This document shows, in pieces, positions 26,596 through 40,199 of a stretch of DNA of 64,000 bases. Location: positions 8,713,759-8,777,758 of the forward strand of contig NC_135559.1 in NCBI RefSeq assembly GCF_964340395.1. The letters are read 5' to 3'. The translations under genes were made by a program, and so were the position numbers. Origin of the DNA: Glandiceps talaboti. Lineage: Eukaryota; Hemichordata; Enteropneusta; Spengelidae. Within the stretch, counting starts at the first letter, position 1. Each line of letters opens with the position of its first letter. Below the pieces are notes generated by a model, which worked only from the letters and a program-made list of their open reading frames with translations, did not search any database and was not told the DNA's origin.

Positions 26596-29500
26596 TCAAA
26601 CGTATTACAACGTTTGCTAATGAATTACTGCGACATTTTATTTGCATTCTGAGAAACCCCTCGTTGATATTGATATTAATGTATTAATATCCGTTGAAGC
26701 TACACATACCCAATTATTCATAAATATTTTATTTCATATATCCTTGGTCATCATTCTACTTTGGTACATTTGGCGGAAATGACGGAGTTAAAAAGGTGTT
26801 GATGCCTCTCTTCCTTTCATCAGAAAAAAACACTTGCAAAATACGGATATTGAATTATTCATCATAGTAGTGTCATTAGGATGCACTGGATCCGATAAGT
26901 ATTCCAGTGTTCCTCTTTAATTGTGTTTATGACGCAATTTGAAGTATTATTACTATGGATATCATTCATCATCATGTGTCAGATACATCAGATTTAACTT
27001 GTGGGCAGGAGAGAAATATGGAGCTCACAGAGATTGGGATTATATTGTATGCTCTGAAAAAGTACATAAAATGGTTTATTTTAATCCGCTAGTCACTTTT
27101 TATAGTCGTGTCAATTTTAGCAGTGCTAATGACGATGTAACGACTATTTCTGATAATATTCTGAACTATGTGCAAGTGGGAACGAGATATATTGGAGAGA
27201 AAAGAAATCAATAATTGACTTGGCTATCATGCATATGTTATGATTAAAGTTTTTTGCCTTGCAGCTCTGATTAATTCACAGTCATGTTTTATGTGAATTA
27301 GACATGAAACTAAGTCTCAACTACTGCGGTAAGGTTGCAGGTCGGAAGTAAACGATTTCCTGATAGGCACATTTTTGGCGGGAAAGTATATGTCGTCAAA
27401 AAAGTTGGCGCAGAATCTACATGTTTATACATGCTGATCAAAATGTATCATTTGAAACACATACTCACTTGACAGATACAAATGTAAACTATGGCCCCCT
27501 TCTTACTTTGGCAATGATTATATTATCAGAGATTGATTTATAGACTGCTTTATTGCCATCCATCTCGATGAACATTATAAGTAATAGTGATATAACAATC
27601 CATCTTGTACGATTAAATTCAATATATTTCATGGTAGACATTTATTGCCACTGATATTGAATGGCGGTGAATAATATACATGACAGACTCAATAAAGTTC
27701 CTTGTTGTCACATCCGTTCTTGATATCAATATGTTAGAATATCAATTTAAATCATCATCTAAGTCAAACACAGAATTCATCACAGGGCAAAGATTTTATT
27801 ATATGAATTTCCGACAGATAGATTTTGGCGGGAAAGTATGATGTCGTCAAAACTATTGCAGCCGAATTAATAACATATTGCTTTCGTTGTATTAATATTC
27901 TATTAAAACAGATGGTTTAATAAGGAAAAAAATTCTAATTTCTAAAATTGACAATGTAAATGATCACATGTTCTGACAGACTAGGCGGGAAGGTATATGT
28001 CGTCAAAAATTTTGGTGCAATTTTAAACTTGTTGGTTACTTCAGTTTCATGTAGAAAGCTAATCGTAGCATGGTTCTTTATGCACAGATTATTTACAGGC
28101 AGAATTCTACACTTTTTATGAGTAAGTACTTATAATCCTTCAGTGACGTCATTCTGTTGAGTAGAATGATGACGTCATCGAATTATTCGTGCATTTGTTG
28201 AAGTACGATTTAAGAGTAGTGCTTAAGCTTATATTGAATAATCGCATACGAGTAGTTAAGTGATGTCCGATATTTACATAAAACCAAAAGTCAACTTTAA
28301 CTGTGAGTTTGATGTAGCCGCGAATTACCAATATTATGAAAGCTAATATGCATCAAGATTATACTGTTTAGTGTTTCATGGAATGGTATTCGCGCATGCT
28401 ATTTTACCCGCTTATGCAAACAAAATGCTATACTCTTGAGGACGCGTGTGCGAGGTTGCGTTCTTGAGGACGCGTATGCGAGGTTGCGTTGCCGTAAAGA
28501 GGACATTCTGCATTGCCGTAAAGATGACTGATTTACGACGATGTCAAGTGGTGGTTGTCATTCTACCTCAAACCACGAATAAGTGTCGAGTTATACCCAC
28601 ATTTTTTGTTTATCAATATCAATTTTAACATTATCAAATTTCAAGAATGGATTTAAAATGTAACAGACAATAATTGTAATACTTTCTGTTACGCTAGAAG
28701 GGGAACCTAAGTCAGTCAAAACGACTACAGTCTGACTTACGGAATGGTAAATTTAATCAAACCAAGATTAGAGCCTATCCACAGTGGTAAGAGAAAAGTG
28801 CTGTAACCACCACAGAAAAAAGATGTTGAATGGAAGTGGCATAGTTAAAAAAACTGTGGTTTTGTAATTTTGCTTTATCTTGAAGAACACTTATTCCAAT
28901 CCTTATCGTGTAAATGTTCTCTCCAGATATGTACACTACAATGAAAGCCAATTGAGTAGACAGAAATCGTAGTCTAACTCGACAAATATCTTACCAACAT
29001 TGCTACATTTTGTCGTCTAACTTGACAAATATCTTACTAATATTCCTACATTTTCTTGTCTAACTTGACAAATGTCTTACTAACATATTGCTACATTGTT
29101 TGTCTAGCTTGACAAATATCTTTCTAACATTTCTCCATTGTTTGTCTAGCTTGACAAATGTCTTACTAACATTGCTACATTTTTTGTCTAGCTTGACAAA
29201 TGTCTTACTAACATTGCTACATTTTTTGTCTAGCTTGACAAAAATATTATCAACATTGCTACATTGTTTGTCTAGCTTGACAAATGTCTTACTAACATTG
29301 CTACATTTTTTGTCTGGCTTGACAAAAATATTATCAACATTGCTACATTGTTTGTCTACCTTGACAAATGTCTTACTAACATTGCTACATTTTTTGTCTA
29401 GCTTGACAAAAATATTATCAACATTGCTACATTGTTTGTCTAGCTTGACAAATGTCTTACTAACATTGCTACATTTTTTGTCTAGCTTGACAAAATATTA

Positions 29501-30944
29501 TCAACATTGCTACATCTTATCTGACATGATAAAAATTGATGTTCACCTGTTACATTGTAATCCATTCACAGGCCTAAACGTTGTTACAATGTATCTTATT
29601 CGGCGATGATGATCTGCTAAGTTAATGGTGGCTCATGCAAAGAAAACATAACAATGGAGGTAAGATTTTTTGTTTCTCCATACCAGGTGGTGAAAAGATG
29701 TAGTGTCATATTAGTAAGATTACTACTGACGCAGCCATTCTAATGTGGCAATGTTAGGAAGAATTTTATTGAGCCAGACAATCAAATGTAGCAATGTGAA
29801 GACGAAGATTTTTGTTGATTCAGGCGAATATTTGCTTCTACACAACTGATTGCATAGTAACGGGGGAAAAGGAGACCCCAGTTACAGAGTCTATCGCTTT
29901 ACACGTTATTAACGTATGAACTATGTCCATGTAAATTGATAAATTCTCTCTGTCAAAGTCATCTAAATGTGGCCATTGTTAGGAGTACAAAGACCGAGCA
30001 AATTTACAAGAAATGAACGACTGCACACAGTGACAATATAGTTGTTGCGATGAAAGACCAGATAATAATATCACAGAGAGGATAATGATGTCACTAATTT
30101 AGTTATCATCTTTTCAATGTCATGAATCAATCGATCTGTGATAATATTATTAAGGTTGTGTCAATCAACTGATGAATAGAATTAACACATATATCGCTCG
30201 TTAACTTACAATTTGTGAGCTTCTTTGTTTTCCTTTGAGACACAATTGAGAAATTAATGATTCTTTTCTTTACATAGTGTTTGAAGTTTTGGATGGACAC
30301 ATTTAATCAGTTACGTAAATTGATTGCAATGAAAGCAAACCATGGATCATCACTAAATGTAGACATTTTATTAATGACGTCATTTTTACGAGTGAAACTG
30401 ACGTCATTGCAACATTTATACGTCACTAAAAATAATGTAGAGATTAATTGATAAATTCACTTTTTACGTGATAAATAATTAGTAATACGTCACTGAAATT
30501 GTATGCATTTTTATCGGATTCAGAAGTTTGTGTGCGTAATTATTCTTAACAATATTTTAATTAGTTAGAAAAGCTACGCTGTGAAAGACAATGTTAATGT
30601 TCTGTACAAAACTGGCCCCAGCTTGTGTTTTCTAGATTAACAATTTTGTAATTTAAACATGTAACAGGAACAGGATTAAAGGGCCAGATGGATTAACGAA
30701 CATAAGGTTGGAAAAAAAAAAAGAAAAAAAAAAAAAGAAAAAAAAAAAAAGTGAGTATCAATCTGCTAAGACAGTGCTCTATACCGCAGTGGCAGAGCGT
30801 AATAGTTTTGGTAGTACTGGAACTCTTTCTTGGTTGTAACTCGGAGTTTCACGCATGGCGCGATCTGATGATCTGAGTTGTCTGATGATCGCACCATGCG
30901 TGAAACTCCGAGTTACAACCAAGAAAGAGTTCCAGTACAAGCAA

Positions 30945-31029
<85 letters not shown>

Positions 31030-31184
31030 AATTATATTGCAATGACGTATTACTAGTTATTTATTTATTTACGTATTGCAATGTCGTATTACTAGTTATT
31101 TATTTATTTACAGATACACGTAAGTTAGTATGATCGTGCACATTGTTTTCATGATGTGTTTATATTGCAATGACGTATTACTAG

Positions 31185-31253
<69 letters not shown>

Positions 31254-34200
31254 CCAGTCTTTATCGAAAACATAACAGATACACGTAAGTTAGTATGATC
31301 GTGCACATACCATTTCTTAATAAAATTGGGGTTAGGGGCAAACTTGTAGCGTGGTAAATGTTGCTCAGTATCGCCTTGGGGTAGGCCTAAACATTAGACT
31401 ATGTCCCTTTGGATCATTCGACTTTAAATAGTAATATCATGGTTTAGGCAGGTACGTGCGTAATCGTAAAACCTAGCACAAATACACAATGAATAGCCGT
31501 TGGCTTCATCGGTATTCATATCAGCTGAATCGACCACAAGCTAAAGAAGGAATCGAACTGCCCTCCCACTGGGACATATCATAGTATACCAATGATTAGG
31601 GAGCCGTCAGTAATTACAAGGGAGGGGGATGAGGAGGGGACTCACTTTTTACAAATAGATCCTGGGGGCATACTTAAATGGAACTTAGGAGTGGGTCACA
31701 TCTTATTTTGACTTATTTTTATCTAACTTTTCATTACTTGATTTTGGCATGATCCCACTCGCTGCCACCGGCTCCAAATCCTATTGCTACCACATCCCAC
31801 AACGGTCACCATTTTAAATTAACATCATACCATATCAGTGAAATGCACTGAATTAACTGTTAATTGTTTGTGAGGAGAGGAGCTGGTCTCACAGTAGTAA
31901 AGTGGGAACAGCATGGCATGATATTGGAGATAATGTTGTGGGGGGGGGGGAGATGTTGACCTCGGTCCTGAGCTTGTCAGTTGTGCACTCATCTAGTCTT
32001 TGGTTATGCTGTCTGTAATGGGGTTCGAACCCAGGACCTCCTGACTGAATCTTGAGCTCTAACAACTACATTAACGGGAGGTGGTGTTGAAAAATGTTTT
32101 TCATTCAATATATGAACAGGAGGGAAAGAAAATTAGGGCGAATCACTTTTTAGTGCGGGGGGTACATTTTATGCCCCCTCCCCCTGATATTACTGAAGGC
32201 TCCCTTATATAATCTAAAGATTTTAATCTAAGTAACGAGTCAAGTAAAGAAGCAAAGGCATAAGTGCCATGAGGTATCGTGATAGTGTATACGACATTTG
32301 AGATCAAATGAATGCTTGGCTACGAAGATTCACATGGTTAACACTCTGAAAAGTGCCAATCACTGTCTCGAGTACACATCTGAGAGTTGTTTCCAGTTAG
32401 TGGTGTAAAAGTAAACGATGAGTTTTTAAAACCGTGACTTAAGTACCAATTTTAACACATCATTGCAGCATTATCTATGATAAATTGAATGATAGCGGTT
32501 CTATAATAAAGAAGTGCAAATGGTATTCAGCAGCCATTTTTTTATATAGCTAACAAAGACAGTAATCAATATTTACTGAATACGTCTGGTGTACATTTGA
32601 GGATTTCATTTTGATGGTACGCACACATCCATTAAGCTAAAAAAATAATCAAAATAATTTTTCGCTTGAACGAAAGCAAGCATTGGGGAAAGTAACATTG
32701 TCTTATGCTCTTTGAGTCTAATTCAATTCTGGTATTAAAAATGCACTAGCTGCAACTGGAATGGTTTTGTTAGATATAATATCTGACTGGTGCCACGCTA
32801 TTCGAGAAGGAGTCAAAAGGAGCGAGGAAAAACGGAACCAACAGTTGGAGGACAGGAGACAACGCAGGAAGCAGAGACAACAGATGAAGACCTTCGATCC
32901 ACACTCCAACTTTGTCTGCAATTCCTGCGGAAGCGACTGTTACGCAAGAATCGGATAGTTGAGCCACTCAAGACGCCGCTCTCAACAGGAATGATCTTGA
33001 CCGACCAAGGCGATGCCATTATCTCACGAGATAGATGGATGCCAAATAATATCTTACTCATAAAATCGTACAGCTTGAACAGTACTGAATCACCTGTGAG
33101 TAACTGTATTTTTGGAATGGTGGAATATATAAAACCACATTGAGTTTTGGGTCCGCACCCATCAATCAGTGCCCCAATGAATCACTACTTATAAATAAAA
33201 TATACCACTAATTCACATATAGTGTGGTATTTTAACAATTATCAGTGAATATATCGTTGGTTGTCTGCTGATCGAAAAATGATATCCCAGATGTACTTCG
33301 TGCAGCACATATAATATATTCCAAAACGAAAACTGCATTTCCTTAATATGGAAATCGCTTAAATGTGTATTTTTGTATGATGATAATGATACCAACAAAA
33401 TGGCGATTATTATGAAATCTCTCCAACACGGAGGAGCGATTACCACCTTATTAATATGATATATAGCACGATTTCAAATGTAATGTTCATTCGTATAATA
33501 CGTTAATTTAGTTCACATCTAAATCTTCTGCTGGACGAACAAAAGAACGATATGATCCTGTTATAAATCGATGTACTATCAATTATATTGTTAATTCATT
33601 GACAAATCGATTCATTGATTATTATTTATTTAATCGATTAATCATTTGATGATTAGTTTTTTTGCTAGTGCTTTATTAATTGGGTCGTTGCTTGATTGGT
33701 TGATGATTGATTGATCGGTTGATGGCTCAATCAATCGATACATTTATTGATAAAGTCAGATAAATTCATTACCTGATTAATTGACTGACCAGTTTATTGA
33801 TTAGCCGATCGATTTCATTAATTGATTGATTGGTTATTTAATTAATTGATTGATTGATTGATTGATAGACTGACTGACTGACTGACTGATTGACTGACTG
33901 ATCGATTGATTGATCTATTGAGCGATCGATTGATCGATTGTGAATGAGAAATGTGATGCTATGTTGCTGTCAGAAAACTAGTCAATGATATGTAAAAAAT
34001 TTATTTTGATATATCTTCAAACTCAATTTACCTTTTGTAAGTTCATCTAATAGGGCAGCATCTTCAGGTGACAATTCATCAAGTCCATCATCTTCAACGA
34101 TAACTTCCTCTTCTGCATCTCCTTCCAATTCGAGCTCATCATCGCCTTCTTCCTCCATTTCTTCCTCTACCTCCTCCACCTCGTCAAATTCAGTCAGAAG

Positions 34201-35255
34201 ATCTTCCGCAATTACATCCTTCAGAATCTGCTCCAAAGCATCATCAATTTCTGGTTCCATCTCACTACTTTCAAGATCTCCCTCTTCCATTTCCAGTTCA
34301 CCTACAAATACAAAGATACGTTGGTTCAGTATTTGTAATCTTGCTGTTGGGGTGGATGAAATCACTAAATTGTGAGAGGACAACAATAGCAAACTCTTGG
34401 TAGTTTTGGGAGTTTTCTAAGTTTTGGGATGTAATTTTAGCTGCATATTTAAAAGGTAGTATGCTTACTATAACCATCACTTTCAACTGACTGACTCAAA
34501 CCTGTATTAAGATCTAACTTATGATGGTGTAATTTATGATACATATGAAAAAAAATGTCAAGCAAATCCATACTATGCAATCAACTGTTCTAGTAATGCC
34601 AGAAGACAATTGTAATGTCATAGAAGACATGCACCGGTATTAACATTATACTAGAATAGGTCAATTGAGGTTTTGTGTAAGGTATTTTCACGTGAGTAAA
34701 AAGCTTACACACTCAGCTTGTGCCAATTTATCTCCAACGTCGCGCTTTCAAATTGTCAGATACATGAATATTTTTTGATAAAATAGGATGAAACGTAACG
34801 CTGTGTCAAGTTCATACTGTACTTCGGAAGTGATTATGATGGAAACGCGACTGTTAAAATAATGAGATGTCATTTAAGGCATCCATCATCATTAGATTAC
34901 AGTTCTTATACTATGATTTGGTATACTTCGTCAAAAGAAGGCATCAATGGTGAAATTTTGTCAAATATGCATAAATGTCGTACGTTGAATGGTGATATTG
35001 GCGGCGAATCTGATATGATTTTTTAAAACATCTTGTTAAAATATTTCTTGTTTGGAAATTTCGGCAGGTTTTACCCAGTCTTAACAAAACACTGGTAGGG
35101 AACCAGGAAAAATGACTGGCACATTTCAATTTTCATTCCAAATCATGCGTAAACGTTACTTACATACATACATACATGCATGCATGCATACATACATACA
35201 TACATACATACATACATACATACATACATACATACATACATACATACATACATAC

Positions 35256-35310
<55 letters not shown>

Positions 35311-37144
35311 TGTAACAAAGGACATCAGCTGGAAACAGACTACTGCGGATACGGAAAACGTAACGATTATTTCAATATTAATATGAACGCTATCATTTTG
35401 GGTTGATTATTAACATCGTTATTTGAACTAACCCCCACTAGATTTCGAGTTCTATTTTCACTCTATCATTAAAGCAATAACGTTGTATAACACTAATGGG
35501 GAGTCGATTCTCCAAAATAATTGCTTAATGCAGTGACATTCGTCGAAGTACATTGTAAAGAACCGACTAAATTCTAAATACACCAACCATTGAGTGTTAT
35601 AACAAAACGATAGCTTGAGTGACACGTTTATTGTAGCAGACATAAATTACACGTGAACCGTTTCATGTCTACCGCTGATGACCTGTCCTTCATGAAAGTT
35701 TTATTGAAATCTACTTCTGGATCGGAGACTTCCGACTAATGAATACAAGAACGAAAAACTAGAATTCAGTGGAAACATAAAAAAAAGCAGGCGGCTCTTC
35801 TGAAGAAAGAGAAACATCATAATCTACCGAAACAGAGCATGGAACTAGATTACTCCACCGTTTGAAAATTGATTGGCAAATGGCCCTTCTTCAAAGCCCA
35901 CATTTGTAATCTCGAACTTAACAAATAAATACCGCAAACTGTAATCCTTCAATTCTACTTCTTTCGCTCTTCTCAATTAAGTTGCAAATAAAGTCTGGAA
36001 CTGAAAAGGAATAGCTGACCTGGAACCTACGAATAGGAATCTGATATTAATGTTTTCTAATCTTACATGGATACCGGTAATGCAATAAAATGACACAGTC
36101 AGTAACTGGGGCCCCCTTGTTGGCAAAGGTCAAAGGTCACATGTGCAATTCTCAATGCAAAGTGGCACAAGTAGGGTTTATAAACGTTTCACCAAAGTAC
36201 AAAACTTACATAAACCAATATTAAACGATTCTAATGATTACGTCTATGACATTACCTTCTGCTATGGTTAGATCAATTGATTCCTATTGGGTTTCCTCAG
36301 CATTTTTATGCACAGAATAAATTACATCATCAGATCGTTTATAAGTTATATCTCAATGCCAGGTTTGAGTTCAGTCAATTGCAAGTGATTATTAAGTATG
36401 CTTCAGTAAGGAGAATATAGTGAGCACCTTTACAACATGCGGACAAAATTACGCCTGAAAATTCTGAACTCGGTTTCTGTGCGATTACATAGTGTGATAG
36501 TTATTTCATATTCACAGAGCGGCTTGGTAACCGTGTGTTGCATTCTTCGAAAGTTGTGGTAACCAAAAAACGCCGTGTTGTACAATGTAATTTTTAAAAA
36601 TCACACCTGGATATCTGGTTACATATATTGTTCGCTATACTTCAATAAGTTTAAATATTTGTAAATATGTAAGGATATTTCAAAATGAAAGCAATACAAG
36701 CAGCGAAACTCATAGAAAGTTAGAAACTATACTCTGTGACTTGTTAATTTAGTCTGGCTACAATATATACACGAATCAATCGATTCAAGATTGACTCATG
36801 AAACGGTTATGATCAATATTTAGTAAATGCTACATGATTCCTCATTTTGAAACTCTTAGACCTAATCAATTAGATGCTAGATTAAATGAAGACTTATTAT
36901 AGGCTAACCTATATTAATACTGATCCAAATACGATGAACTCAGCACAGTTCACACTTGGACGTATTCTTCCTCACACATCTACATTACTCATATATTTAC
37001 ATATGAATAAATATATAAATTCATTCCGGTATATGTATCCCTCATCCCTTCATCCATCCATCCATCCAATCCATACGCACGCAAACACGCGCACATACAT
37101 ATGTACGTACGTACGTACATACATACATACATACATACATACAT

Positions 37145-37191
<47 letters not shown>

Positions 37192-39111
37192 TACATACAT
37201 ACATACATACATACATACATACATACATACATACATACATACATACATACATACATGTACATACATATTTGTTGTGAAATGTGTGTCAGATATCGATAGG
37301 AGTCGATACACCTGCTTACAATTTAAAACCTTATACGGACTCACAAAAATGTGTTTTCTTCACTATAAGAGTAATATGACAGTTGATATGGGAATGCAAA
37401 TGTGATAAATTTGAGGATATGCAAATGAGAATGTATTGCCGTTCTTTACTGCTCCGTTGTTAACTCTTTAGTACTCTTGTTTCATTTATAAAATACACGT
37501 CCGTGAATTTGAAATCAGACAAGCCTCTTTCATTCATATTCTGTTTTGTGAAGACAACCTCTGACAGTAAATATCGGGAATAGGAATTTCTTCTAACTTA
37601 AGACATAAATCTAGAGTTAATGCCTTTCCCCAAATGGGCGCCATTTGAATATATATATATCGATTCTACCTGTGTAGTACATGATGATACGAATGGACAG
37701 CCCGCCTGACCTCCATCTCAATATCTGTCAGAGAGAAAGCCTCGGAGACAAGCTGTCGTCAATTTTCAAACACTTGATGAACAAATCCGTCAAGAAATAT
37801 TTGTGAATGAATTTAGAAATAATAACTTTGGGGATTGCATATTGGCAGTTATACAATGCCAGTCTCTGTACACAAGTCCCGATCCTATCTTGTTAGACTA
37901 TAATCCTTATCTCAACAAAAGACCATGGCTGTCATGGCAACTATAGCAGATAATCTTAGGATATAGTCTTCATCTCGCGATGGGGACAATATGAAGACAT
38001 TCAGGTCTAAGTAAGAATTCATATCAAGAACATGAATTCTATATTAGCTGGATGACTATGATATATTCACATTCACAGTCATCCCCACCCCCATCCAACT
38101 CCTGCAACTTCCACTCCCCGTCTACAAATAACTGGCAGTTTGCACGAATACATGGAAGGGTGAAAGCGAGGCTCCTGAACGTTATCGTTCGCACACATGT
38201 TTCTGTTCCTGTAGTGCATATATACACCACCTTCAAACCTCAAAGTAAGACGTGTTATAGCTAACTCTTGACCAGTACAATACAATGTTTATCGGATATA
38301 CTCAGCTATACTTTCACGATTCCTTGTTCGCTTGTATTCAATTTTCTTGCTGTGCTTGCTGACGCATGTATGATTGTCACGAAATTCGATTTCACGCCTT
38401 TCTGTTATCTACAAAAGATACTAAAATACATACAAAATGTTCTTGTATCCACATTCTTTCAACATGTTTCAAACAGTGTCGAAATAAACACATCATGATT
38501 TCTACAACCAGGGCACTTTTTTACCCAGTATATTGACTTTGAAAAGAACAATTCTGACTCCTTCAAAATTGCATATACCAGTGTGCTGCAGAAATTTTAA
38601 CTCATTCAAGATAAAATTAAAGTACCTATGCGTCATTATAGAGACAAATAGAGACAATAAATATGCCCCTTCTATGCGAACAATTTGGTTCACTTATTAT
38701 CCAAAATCATTTATCTTTATTATATTACTTCATGTGAATAAGAGGGCTTGGAGACAATAACTATACCATACGTAAAGAGAACACTGGGAAATATTTAATA
38801 CATTACGTATTTTATCTAAAGTATGGGATTATGAAAATAATTAAAGTTTGCGATAATTTTTCCAGTTGATGGAAAAGATAACTTTTCTGAGCGATTCTCT
38901 GATGGAATTAGACCGAAAAGTGATTTATTATATCCAATTCTGCAATGCATCATTTCATTGGGTTTTCTCTGGTGTATGTTCAATAGGGTTCAATGGTCTG
39001 TGCTTATTAGATTAATCTGCAAAGTATCATTCTATCCACTGTCCGCTAGGTGTGGTCATGTGTAAAGCATTCAAATATAATATGCAGTTATCTTAGCTTC
39101 ATCACTATATA

Positions 39112-39192
<81 letters not shown>

Positions 39193-40101
39193 ACCTGGAA
39201 AGAAAATGACATTTAAATGCCGTTTTTGTCATAAATTATGAATTTTATAAGAATGGCAACGTAATTTATATTACATTGTTCATAAGATGGGTTGTATTAG
39301 TTCTGGTGTACAGTGTGCAACACGTTCTTTCATAGCCTAGCTTCAAAATCTAGGGCTGCTCTACAAAATTTAAAGGTGACCTAAGGTGGGCAAGTGCTAG
39401 GGGCGATCACGAGTGCGAGTCGAATGCGGTCCAATGATCCTATCGTTCTTAGACCTTGTTCGGAATCGTTCCGAAGTTCAGCCCGAGGCCTTGTACGTGA
39501 CTTAGTTAATGTTGTTGGATGTACACACCTGCTAATTCTATGATTTACAATGCGCATGTGCATATGATACATTACAGAATAAACATAGTTTATTAATTAA
39601 ATCAACAACTGATGTCAACATCACTTTCAACATATTAATAATAATTATTATAATTATTATTATCAATAAATTTCATAGATTTACAAAGAGATATAAATAA
39701 AGTTAAGTACTTTCGTTTATGGCAATACGAATACTGATTAAATATGTGTATGTAACAGTGTGTATTGGGCACTGTACAGCGGACTCTCTCTTTAACTGAA
39801 ACCATTTTTAAAAAAATACAAATCATGGTTTGAGAAGTTGTACAAAATATTTGTTGAAATACCTATGGCAAAATGGCCCTTTTGTTCACTGACAGTCGTC
39901 CTTCCAACCCCAGACCGTATAAAATGAGAGATAGAGAGTCAGAGAGAGACACACACAGAGGCAAAGAGAGACAGACAGACAGACAGACGGACGGACGGAC
40001 GGACGGACGGGCGGGCGGGCGGGCGGGCGGGCGGGCGGGCGGGCGGACGGACGGACGGACGGACGGACGGACGGACGGACGGACGGACGGACGGACGGAC
40101 G

Positions 40102-40199
<98 letters not shown>

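Larger units (their letters stand above)
22227..34031 (-). other. Intron 2 of the acidic PLA2-like gene (11805 bp)
   Basis: The longest intron. It holds a foldback repeat (24215-24342), a dispersed repeat copy (25803-25945), TA arrays, three copies of an E2F-like motif unit (27371-28022), a 42-bp minisatellite (28964-29516), a foldback beside a TA array (30806-31027), a Harbinger-like element (31599-32204) and a broken non-LTR retrotransposon end (32764-32994). 22300-24200 shows nothing recognisable. Confidence 0.75.

Noticed and set aside
29088-29609. 173-codon plus-strand frame rich in Leu and Ser
   Set aside because: It is the translation of a 42-bp minisatellite, whose length is a multiple of three. 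Outside the repeat it has only a few codons.
32012-32078. A working tRNA gene
   Set aside because: Box A and box B are recognisable, but no proper anticodon or acceptor stem can be drawn and the T stem has a mismatch.
33596-33945. Coding or regulatory tract near exon 2
   Set aside because: Irregular ATTG/ATCG simple sequence with stops in all frames; no signal beyond the repeat.
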